A stretch of 64,000 nt of DNA from Streptosporangium sp. NBC_01756. Lineage in GTDB: Bacteria > Actinomycetota > Actinomycetes > Streptosporangiales > Streptosporangiaceae. Shown in pieces: positions 26,017-33,900 of this stretch. Under the pieces are notes generated by a model. That model worked only from the letters and a program-made list of their open reading frames with translations, was not told the origin of the DNA and searched no databases. Position 1 is the stretch's first letter, and every line of letters begins with the position of its first letter. A program made the position numbers and the translations under genes. The stretch spans positions 1,922,001 through 1,986,000 of the forward strand of contig NZ_CP109130.1 in NCBI RefSeq assembly GCF_035917975.1. Direction: 5' to 3'.

Positions 26017-26773
26017 GAGCCTCTTCGTCCCAAGATACGATGTGCGCCTTCCTGAGTACCATCGGAGTGCGTTCATCGTCCGATCCCTACCGAGTACCCT
26101 GACGGAGGCCCACTTTGGAGCTTCGCTTGAAGCTACTTGGGAAATAGGCGACGGCAATCGGCCCGACACTGAAGAGGCTTACGATGCACATCGACAACTG
26201 CGCGATGTCCTCGAACGAGCCACCGAAAATTTCTCCGTTCTGTTATTAGAAGAAGCCCAGAGCCAAGCAGAGATTGCCCTCTACCGAGCTGCCCGCGACA
26301 TCGACCGGCGGTTGATGTCAGTACGGATCACACTTTCCGTGGATGAAAAAGTGAAGGCCTATGCCGAGATGCATGAGGAGGTGCTCCGCGATAACGCACT
26401 GGCCGAGGCACGTTTTCAAACAAAGGCACACCAAGCCCGTTACGTTCGCGATCACTTACTATCCGATGCCCAGATGGCACGATTATGGTGGCTAGACGGT
26501 CAACCCGGGAAGTTGCCAGAACTCCTTAAGATGGGCAACGACTTCGAACAGGTTGTCGGATTGATCAAAACAGGACTGGGTCCAGCGACCACTCCAGAGG
26601 AAGCGGTGAAGACGGAGTTGATCGCCCAGCTCATCAAAGACTTTCTTACGCCCCTCAGTCCCCAGCATCGGGAGATCCTCCTCAGTCAACTCGGCCAAGT
26701 GTTCAGCGGTTACGAACGTGAAGATCTTGCTCATGGTTTACGTGATCTGAATGGCAAGCCCGCAGGCAACTGA
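25994..26773 (+). CDS. Helical protein of the cyclase operon, unknown function
   Basis: 259 aa from GTG 25994, preceded by AAGGAGA; overlaps the previous gene by 23 bp. A short amphipathic or hydrophobic N-terminus (LLAWIKSLFVP) could touch the membrane. Then a beta-like opening (YDVRLPEYHRSAFIVRSLP), a long coiled-coil helical region (~60-165) with LSVDEKVKAYAEMHEE, and a conserved-looking LSDAQMARLWWLDGQPGKLP near 158-177. I do not recognise a named domain; proteins with the ARLWWLD element follow GxGR P-loop proteins in other actinobacteria as I recall them. Tightly coupled to the cyclase and P-loop genes, so probably one complex. Confidence 0.7.
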   Translation: MGLLAWIKSLFVPRYDVRLPEYHRSAFIVRSLPSTLTEAHFGASLEATWEIGDGNRPDTEEAYDAHRQLRDVLERATENFSVLLLEEAQSQAEIALYRAARDIDRRLMSVRITLSVDEKVKAYAEMHEEVLRDNALAEARFQTKAHQARYVRDHLLSDAQMARLWWLDGQPGKLPELLKMGNDFEQVVGLIKTGLGPATTPEEAVKTELIAQLIKDFLTPLSPQHREILLSQLGQVFSGYEREDLAHGLRDLNGKPAGN

Positions 26774-27040
26774 CCGGCAGCATTCGACTCGCTGTCACGA
26801 CCACCTTGGCCGGCGACATCTGTCCATGCCCGTCATGGATTGGTGTCCGATGTGCGAGCACATCGCTGCGTAGATCGGTGTGCTCGTGGTACACGCTTCG
26901 TGAGTGGTTACTTGGTAGTCATCGAGACGCGAGGTATTTTCCAAGATCCGGAACATGCGCGGATTGACCTCTCCCCCAAGATGAAGATCCACTGTTTTGC
27001 CAGCAGGTCAGCACATCGCCAAAGCGAGAAGCAGCGTTCC
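26774..27040. other. Island right-end spacer
   Basis: 267 bp between the last operon gene and the right tRNA-Arg fragment. It contains an imperfect inverted repeat around 26849-26893 (GTGCGAGCACATCG ... CGGTGTGCTCGT) that could terminate the operon. No gene is supported. Confidence 0.45.
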
Positions 27041-27184
27041 ACTTCTAATCCGACGGTCGCAGGTTCGAATCCTGCAGGGTGCACCACCGAGACCAGGTCA
27101 TCCGTATGCTGACCTGGTCTTTTGCATGTATACGGCCCGCATGCCTCATGCAGTCGCAGGCAGCCGTATGCCACCGGTCGCGGA
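27041..27184. repeat. Right attachment copy (attR-like): partial tRNA-Arg, terminator and flank
   Basis: Begins ACTTCTAATCCGACGGTCGC, the anticodon loop of tRNA-Arg, and continues through the CCA, the terminator hairpin (27091-27123) and ~60 bp more, as at 16374. The 5' half of the tRNA is absent, so this is not a functional tRNA. One base of the acceptor side differs (T for C at the position pairing with the 5' end). Confidence 0.88.
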
Positions 27185-27289
27185 ATGCCTCTGGTCCCGC
27201 CATCCCAAGTGGGACCTGGATTTTTCGGAGGCTCGCCGAATGACTCCAGGATTGGACCGGTCAACCGTCCGGGGAGTCGGCAGACTGCT

Positions 27290-28111
27290 TTAGGAGAATT
27301 TCCAGAGCGCAGCGGTGGCGTCGTCGTGGGCCTTGCCCCGAGGCCACCGGGAGCCGTGCGGATCGCTGTACTCGGCCTCGCGGACGTGGCGGATCAGTTC
27401 GGCGGGACCGGAGCCGTCGAGCAGGTCGAGGGCTTGGCGCCAGGTGGCCAGGTGGAACCGGTCGACGAGCCGAGAGGCTCCATCGCTGAGCAGCGCGGCG
27501 GCACGCACCTTCTCGGCCGGGACGTTGCCGGTGAGCGCCTGTTCGGCGGCGAGGGGATCGACGGCGGCGACCCAGAACCCGCCGTCGCGGTTGCGGTGAT
27601 CGCGCAGGGTCTCCACATACCCCCGATGGGCCGCAGCGTGTTCGGGACTGCCGGAGGGAAGGGCGTTCATGGTCGCCCGGTAGGCTGCGCCGACCTGGGC
27701 CTCTCGGTCGTCGCAGATGACCATCGGTTCCGCCGCGTCGAGCATGTCCAGGACGAGGACGGAGTCGGCCAGGACGAGGTAGTCCAGCGTGCCGGCTGTA
27801 TGGCGGAGCATGACCACGGTGGCCGAGGGCGAGCCGGGATGGGTCAGGTCGCAGACGAAGTCATGCAGGGACGCCACGGCTTTGATCGCTTCGGCCAGGA
27901 TCTCCGTCAGCGGCTTGCCGTCCTGGAGCAGGCCGGCCAGGAGGGCCGAGCCGAGAGATTGCGCGTACCAGGCGACACCGTGAACGCACCCCGATTCCGA
28001 GCCCGCAGGAGTGCCGGCGCCGTCGAGCAGGACAACGGCGTTCGGTGTGGCACCGACGAAGTCCTCATTCAGATGACCGGGGGCTGCTTCGGTGGCGAAG
28101 GTGACGCGCAT
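27290..28111 (-). CDS. PP2C-like protein phosphatase
   Basis: 273 aa. PP2C-type metal motifs are present in order: HLNEDFVG (Asp/Glu near the N-terminus), VVLLDGAGTPAG (motif DGxG), LVLADSVLVL, LLSDGASRLVD (DG), and HDDATAALWKFS at the C-terminus (final metal Asp). Probably a Mg/Mn-dependent Ser/Thr phosphatase or a related hydrolase. It begins 4 bp after the stop of a truncated upstream ORF on the same strand, so it was part of an operon that has been cut by a repeat. Confidence 0.85.
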   Translation of the reverse strand: MRVTFATEAAPGHLNEDFVGATPNAVVLLDGAGTPAGSESGCVHGVAWYAQSLGSALLAGLLQDGKPLTEILAEAIKAVASLHDFVCDLTHPGSPSATVVMLRHTAGTLDYLVLADSVLVLDMLDAAEPMVICDDREAQVGAAYRATMNALPSGSPEHAAAHRGYVETLRDHRNRDGGFWVAAVDPLAAEQALTGNVPAEKVRAAALLSDGASRLVDRFHLATWRQALDLLDGSGPAELIRHVREAEYSDPHGSRWPRGKAHDDATAALWKFS

Positions 28112-28115
28112 CGGG

Positions 28116-28259
28116 TCAGGTCTCCTCGTGCCGGTAGAGCGGACTGGCCAGTTCCGCTCTGACCGGTTCCCCGGTCACCGAGTCGTATTCCACCCCGACC
28201 ACGGTGGAGAACCGATCCTCACCCACCTGCCCCCACAAGGTGGCGATCTCGGAGGTGAG
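28116..28259 (-). pseudogene. C-terminal remnant of a gene upstream of the PP2C-like gene
   Basis: 47 codons are open between TAA (28260-28262) and TGA (28116-28118), reading LTSEIATLWGQVGEDRFSTV...ASPLYRHEET. There is no ATG or GTG start at its beginning and the ~280-bp repeat lies just upstream at 28369, so the 5' part appears to have been lost. The 4-bp spacing to the PP2C-like gene suggests it once led that operon. Family not recognised. Confidence 0.5.
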
Positions 28260-28368
28260 TTAGCCGACGCAACAGCTCACCCAGCGCCCGCAGGCGATTC
28301 CGACGATCCTCCGCACCCAGCGTTCTACCAGCCACTCACGGCATCGAGCGCAACCCATCGCGGATCCC

Positions 28369-28652
28369 TGCCGCATTGTTCTCATGGGTATCAAGGCGGC
28401 GGCGCGGCGCACCGCCGCACGGCCCTCCACTCGCCCGCCGTCCGGGCGTGCGGCGTGGGCACCGATCCCGAACGGCGGCGGGAATCGGCCCGCCCGCCGC
28501 ATCGCCCGGTCGCCGCACTCGACCATCGCCCGCCGCACCGGGGCCGCACCGCCCACATGCAGCCCTTACGATCGCCCGGTGGTGGCCGATCTCCGCATGT
28601 GGTTGGGGGCGATCGACGATCCGGGGTTTCGTCTCTCAACCCCGGCCCACCG
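28369..28652. repeat. ~280-bp dispersed repeat, copy 2
   Basis: Second copy of the element at 18652-18932, same orientation, with matching ends and a GC-rich palindromic centre. It occupies most of the 28260-28866 spacer; 28653-28866 holds only an AT-richer promoter-like stretch before the GNAT gene. Confidence 0.8.
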
Positions 28653-28866
28653 AGCACCAGGGTGATGACGGCGCAGACGGTTCCCGCACCCCTAGGGTGC
28701 CTGCCCGTAGCGTGCTCGTTGCCCTGAACCTCTTTGAACGCCTGCCTTAGTACTTGAGCGATGACCTTCTTCCCTCTACTCTCCCCGACGGGAGAGTGGC
28801 CTCTTATTGCGCATGACTTGCAATAAAGTATGCAGGGCATCTGTGAAGCTCGTGAAAGAAGTGACC

Positions 28867-29556
28867 ATGCTTGATGCCCCGGCCAATGCCAACAAGGACG
28901 ATGGAGCTCTGCCGGAAGTGGCCGAGGCCTGGGTACAGGGATGGACGCTCTCCCGCGCGACCCCGCCACCGGTGGCGGTGCCTGGCGGTTACAGAGTCGA
29001 TGTGGGATTGCCGGGCCATCTCATCCGCTACGTACTGCCTCGATTCGATTCAGCGGTCCTCCGCTGCCTGATGGGGGAACCGGTCGCGCCGGGAACCTGG
29101 CTCAAGGTCTGCGCCAGACCGGAGACCGTGGCCGCCGTGCTGCCGACCGGATGGACGGTAAATGACCCTGAATACATGATGACGGCGTCCCTGCGCATTG
29201 CCGAGCTTTCCATACCGTCCGGTTACAGGCTGCAGGTCACAACACAAGGCTTCATTACCGATGCAGAGGTCCTTGACACCGATGAACAGGTGGCCGCCAG
29301 AGGCCGGATCGCGCGAACCGGGTCGTTCGCGGTCATCGACCAGGTGGAGACCAGCCCATCGCATCGCCGTCGAGGGCTGGGTCGCCTCGTCATGGGTGCC
29401 CTTGGCCATCGCGCCGCAACCCAGGGAGCGCGAACCGGTGTCCTTGTCGCGACTCGGGACGGACGCGGGCTCTACCGATCCCTGGGCTGGACGCTGCATG
29501 CGCCTGTCACCGCAGTCGTCTTCCGCCCCGAAGAGATCGCACCTCCAGCGCGCTGA
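28867..29556 (+). CDS. GNAT family N-acetyltransferase
   Basis: 229 aa from ATG 28867 (MLDAPANANKDDG); ATG 28807 in frame is a weaker alternative. The GNAT domain is in the C-terminal half: FAVIDQVETSPSHRRRGLGR is motif A with the acetyl-CoA-binding RRRGLG loop, followed by LGHRAATQGARTGVLVATRDGRGLYRSLGW (motif B). The N-terminal ~110 residues are a second, degenerate GNAT-like region. Acceptor unknown. Confidence 0.85.
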   Translation: MLDAPANANKDDGALPEVAEAWVQGWTLSRATPPPVAVPGGYRVDVGLPGHLIRYVLPRFDSAVLRCLMGEPVAPGTWLKVCARPETVAAVLPTGWTVNDPEYMMTASLRIAELSIPSGYRLQVTTQGFITDAEVLDTDEQVAARGRIARTGSFAVIDQVETSPSHRRRGLGRLVMGALGHRAATQGARTGVLVATRDGRGLYRSLGWTLHAPVTAVVFRPEEIAPPAR

Positions 29557-29689
29557 TCGGGATGGTCCCCGGCAGACGACCGCACAGGACGAAAGAAATC
29601 CAGCTGCAGTTCGAGGCCGTTTCCAACTGTTCAGGATGAACCGCATATACCCGCTGACCGGCATTGAACTGTTTGGAACAGCGTAAGGC

Positions 29690-29731
29690 CGATCTTCTGA
29701 TCGACGGTCGCAGACATCCGATCTGCCTGAG
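29690..29731. other. Possible decayed third tRNA-Arg attachment sequence
   Basis: CTTCTGATCGACGGTCGCAG (29694-29713) resembles the tRNA-Arg segment CTTCTAATCCGACGGTCGCAG, and the next bases (ACATCCGATCTGCC) loosely follow the T-arm. The match is short with gaps, so it may be chance. If real it would mark an older integration boundary. Confidence 0.3.
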
Positions 29732-29814
29732 AAGGCAAGCGACAGCCGTCAAAGTCTCGTGACCGGACAGGCGACGGACCGGCCGTGATTGTCTCGTTGG
29801 CTCCACACCGTCCC

Positions 29815-30191
29815 GAAGCAGTCAGCAGGCGACGCGTCGGGACCGATACCGCGTCCGCCACCGCGCGCGAGGCCGGCACGTGGCGGAAGGCGAAGGCACC
29901 GTGTGCGGTCTCGTGCATCGGTCCACTCGCCAGCGCCTCGGCCAGGCTGTCGCGTACGGTGTGCTCATCCAGGCGGGCCATGGCAGCGATCAACTGCTCG
30001 TCCGAAGGCGCCTGCAACACCGCGGACGCCTGCAGCATCGCGGACGCCTGCAGCACCGCTCGGGTGGCCGAGGAGCATCGCGCGACACGCTCCAGCGCCG
30101 AGTCCCGCACCGTCGGCGGGACCTGCAACTCCGCCATGAGCCGCCGCCACCCGGTCTCGGTTCTGAAGATGTCGCGCCGGTCGCGCATCAA
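29815..30191 (-). pseudogene. Fragment of a LuxR/LAL-type regulator ATPase region
   Basis: The open stretch reads VRDSALERVARCSSATRAVL, then DEQLIAAMARLDEHTVRDSL and AFAFRHVPASRAVADAV...RRLL, the helical region after the AAA+ core in large ATP-dependent LuxR family (LAL) regulators. Neither the P-loop upstream nor the TPR/HTH parts downstream are present, and sequence beyond ~29815 is unrelated. A duplicated LQASA segment is visible (QASAMLQASAVLQ). The remaining spacer 29557-29814 has no gene. Confidence 0.6.
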
Positions 30192-30289
30192 CCGGACGGT
30201 CTCTTACACGGCCGTTACATACCGTCTGATGATCATCAAAAAATGGTCGTAAGATGATGAATCGCATTAGAGATACGAAAGGTACGTCT

Positions 30290-30673
30290 GTGGCAGATGC
30301 GTTCGAGACGGAGGTCAGAGAGCTCGCGGGTGAGATCAACCAGCAGATGGCCCGCGTTCGCGAAGCGTACGGAGAGCTTTCCGCGTTGGAGCATGAGGCA
30401 CGTTCTGCGGACGAGATGGTGAGTGTGACCGCTGGCCGGCACAGTCAGACGCGCGCCATCGAATTGAACCCTCGGGTGTACCTCACCCTGTCCCCCTCGC
30501 AACTCGCCGACGCGGTCATGCGGCAGGTCAACAAGGCCACCGCCGCCGTCTCCGAGCAGAGCAATCAGCTCCTTATGCCCCTCATCCCGGAGGGTACATC
30601 GCACGAGGAGCTCTTCAGAGAGCACGCCACACTCGACGCGTTCCTCCCCTGCGCTGTGGAGCCGGTCCGGTGA
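30290..30673 (+). CDS. YbaB/EbfC-like protein of a type VII-type locus
   Basis: 127 aa from GTG 30290, which has GAAAGG seven bases ahead; ATG 30254 in frame is an alternative. Helical N-terminus (FETEVRELAGEINQQMARVR) followed by the YbaB-like sheet: VSVTAGRHSQTRAIELNPRV. In actinobacteria, YbaB/EbfC-like proteins often precede WXG100-like proteins and giant exported toxins, possibly as chaperones rather than nucleoid proteins. Its stop overlaps the next gene as GTGA. Confidence 0.78.
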   Translation: MADAFETEVRELAGEINQQMARVREAYGELSALEHEARSADEMVSVTAGRHSQTRAIELNPRVYLTLSPSQLADAVMRQVNKATAAVSEQSNQLLMPLIPEGTSHEELFREHATLDAFLPCAVEPVR

Positions 30674-30969
30674 ACGGCTACCACGTGGAAAGGGAGGCGC
30701 TGCGCCGTCAGGCCCGGGTCTACGACGAGCTCGAGCGCAACGCGAGGACTGCGTATGACGAACTCCGCGCCGCCTTCGACCAGGACAGGAACACGCTCGG
30801 CAACGACGTGTACGGTGCCGAACTGGCCAAGGACATGCCCGGAATCGAACGCGGCATCTTCGACGACCTGAAGAAGCACATCGACCAGCTCGAGTACGTC
30901 GCCGCGGGCCTGAACGTCAGCGCCCACAACAGTGAGCAGGCGGACCAGCCTCTCATCAAGGGCGGCTAA
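30670..30969 (+). CDS. WXG100-like small helical protein
   Basis: 99 aa, GTG start overlapping the previous stop by 4 bp. Two long helices with a short turn (residues ~45-60): VEREALRRQARVYDELERNA and ...GIERGIFDDLKKHIDQLEYV. The size and helical-hairpin layout match WXG100/ESX-type partner proteins, although no WxG is present at the turn. It ends 6 bp before the giant protein gene and probably helps its export through a type VII (ESX-like) secretion system not encoded in this window. Confidence 0.72.
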   Translation: MNGYHVEREALRRQARVYDELERNARTAYDELRAAFDQDRNTLGNDVYGAELAKDMPGIERGIFDDLKKHIDQLEYVAAGLNVSAHNSEQADQPLIKGG

Positions 30970-30975
30970 TCGTCC

Positions 30976-33900
30976 ATGGGCTTCGACGGGTTCCTCGTGC
31001 CCGACTTCGCCAAGCCGTACATCGGCTGGGTGGTCGGCATGGACTGGCCGGAGGGAGACGAGACCGGCTGCTTCCGGTTGGCCGACGCCTGCGTGATCAC
31101 CGCGCACCGGATCGTCCAGGGCACGGACGCCGACCAGCCAGGGAGCGCGAACAAAATCGGCTCCGCCTGGGATGGGGCGGCCCACCTCGCCTTCGTCACC
31201 CATGTCGAGAGGAAGGTCGGCGGTCAGGTCGCCGCTACGGTCAAACGGCTCATGGACGCCGCTGTCGCCCTCAACGGCGTGGGAGTGCAGATCCAGTACA
31301 CCAAGTACATGATCGAGGTCACCGTCTGGCTGCTGATCGCGCAACTGGCGAAAATACTGCTATTAATCCTGGCCAACGGCGCGGCGGGGCTGGCGCTCAT
31401 CCCACTGCGTCTGCAGCTCGCACGGATGACGGTCAAACAGCTCGCCAGGGAGTGCCTGCGCAACATAGCGCTGTTCACCGGGATCGTGGCCGGCATGGAC
31501 CTGGGCATCCAGCATCTGCAGAAGGCCCAAGGCCGCAGGGACGAGATCGACGCCCATCAGGTCACGATCTCGGCGCTGAGCGGTGCCGTCATGGGCGGGC
31601 TGATGGGGCTGCTTTCCGGCGGGCTGAGCTGGATGGCCACGCCGGCCCTGCGGGCCGGCCTGACCAGGGCTGAGATGTCCACGGCCGAGAAGCTGCTGGC
31701 CGCGGCCAGCTCGTCGTTGTACGGGCAGGCCGCGCAGTATGCCCTGACCGGCGGCATCACGACCGTGGGCACCATGTTGGCCCAGGGGAACTTCAGCTGG
31801 GACCTGCTGGCCAAGGGCATCACGTCCAGTGCGCTCGGAGCGGACGGGCAGCACCTGATCACGCATCTGCCCCATGGTGCCGATGGCGCACCCAAGCCGC
31901 ACCCGACCTCTCCGCCCCCAGATTCGCCGTCCGGACATCCTCCGCCCGGACATCCTCCGCCCGGCTCCGCGCGCGCACCCGAGACCAGCGGTGAAACGAC
32001 CCTGGCGGCGGCGAGCCACAACCAGCGGACCACCATCAACTCGTCGGCCGGGGTCGACGGGCCGTCTGTCTGGAAGAGCCCCGACGTCTGGAAGAGCCCC
32101 GACGTGCTGCCGCAGACCGAGATCCCCGTGTCTCGTCCGGATTCCAACGCGGAGACGCCACACGCGGTGCGGAACGCCTCTCCGTCGCCCCGGCCCGACG
32201 GCCCATCGGCGTGGAAGAGCACCGAGACGCCCACACGACAGGCAGAGAGTGCCGCGGCCCGGCCCGACGGCACGCCCACCTGGAAGCAGCCTGAGGCGTC
32301 CGCTCAGTCAGCGAATGGCGCGGCGTCAAGGTCGGAGACCGGCTTGCAGTCGACTGACCGGGGCGTTCCGGAGATGGTGGCGAACGCGAGTCGGATGTCT
32401 CAGCCTGAGGGGGCTCCCGGGACAAAGGGCGCCGAGCCGATTTCACGGCCGGACATCTCGCAGTCGATCAACAGCCATGTCCCGGACAAAGTGGCGAGCG
32501 CCGTTCCGGCGTCCCGGCCGGACGGTCCGGTGGTCTGGCAGAACAAGCCCGAGATCCATCCACCTCGCACCGTCGAGATCGGCGCCTTGGGCGAAACGGC
32601 CGTACACGACGTCAAGATCCCCAGCAGCCCGAAGACAGCGGCCCAGGCTCTGGCCGACGGCCTCACCGGCGTCACCAAGCCGGAACGAGCCGCGATCCGC
32701 GACTGGCTCACGCAGGTGCTCTCCGACGGAGACCGCGACACATGGACCAACCACCTTCAAAGGGGCGTGGCGCTCAGCGTCAGAGGCAAGGTGATTTACC
32801 TCAGACTGACGCCGACCGAGTTCACACACGTGGAGCACCCGAGCCTGGCGCCCGAGAAGCCGGTCACATTCGGCGGGGGCGGTGTGGACGGCAAGTCCTC
32901 GCAGGCTTCCTCCCTGGATCGGACCACAGGGCTGATTCGCGCGCTGAGCGACTCGTCGGACGAGGCCGAGGCGAACGCCCTGCCTCGTACGGGCATCAGC
33001 AGCACGTTGCGCACGACTCACACCAATGGCATCGAGGTCATCAGCGGCCACAAGTTCGTTTCCCCGGTGCACGAATATTTCCTCGCGGACATCTCCCTGG
33101 ACGTCTACCGCAACGCTCAGAAGATCGTAGAGACCGCGGCGATCCCCGAGTTGTCCGTGACCCTCCCCTTCCCCAAGCAGTTCTCCCGCCGAGGACCGCT
33201 TCTGGCCGCCGACCACCCACCGGCGTTGCCTCGCCACGAGGTCCCGGCCGGAGCCGAGCACAAGTTCCGGGATCACGGGATCGCCATCGCCGGGATGGAC
33301 GTCACGCCTCTGGTTCTGGAGGTGCAGCGCCGGGCGTTGTCGGCGGGCGTGCCCGCAGGCGAGGTGGTCAGGATCATCGATCACCTCACGTCCACAGTGC
33401 TCAACGAACGGGGGATGAAGAGCCGCAGCCAGGCGTTGCTGTCGAGCGGGACGGCCTCCGAGGCGATCCGGTACAAGAGCTCCCCGCTGCGATCAGCGGA
33501 GGAATCTATCGAGATCACCAGCCGGATCACGCGGATCGAGCCCGTTGACGGAAGCGGGCGGGCACCGATCGAGACGATGTTCCGGGACGACATCGGACGT
33601 CGCGAGAGCGAGGGGATCACACATCGGCAAGGCGCGAGCATCAATGTTTACGCGGGCGGCAAGGTCAGTCTGCCCCTTGGCGGCAGCGCGGAGGTCATGG
33701 GACGGGCCATCGGCGGGTTCGGCTTCGGATCGGACCATGTGACGACCGCCAACGGTGCGCACGGCAACCACACCGTCCTGACCAGGGTCGATGACGCCAC
33801 CATGTACGACGCCCACCTGCGGCTGCAGGTCGAGAGTGAGAAGATGGGCACTTTCGAGGTCGAGGTGAAGGCCGAGCTGACCATACCGGCCCGCGACGCG

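Larger units (their letters stand above)
16374..27085. mobile_element. tRNA-Arg-integrated genomic island carrying defence-type genes
   Basis: About 10.7 kb bounded by direct copies of the 3' half of tRNA-Arg(TCT), with a tyrosine recombinase remnant at the tRNA-proximal end. Cargo: M48-like membrane protein, Imm32-like protein, NB-ARC/TPR STAND protein with a small partner, PycTM-like effector, nucleotide cyclase, degenerate P-loop protein and a helical protein. No replication, transfer or excisionase genes are visible and the integrase is truncated, so the island is probably immobile now. The stretch 22 to 26.8 kb has visibly lower GC and more A/T-ending codons than its neighbours. Confidence 0.8.

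Noticed and set aside
27041..27085. A second tRNA-Arg
   Set aside because: Only the 3' half from the anticodon loop is present; no 5' acceptor strand or D-arm precedes it.
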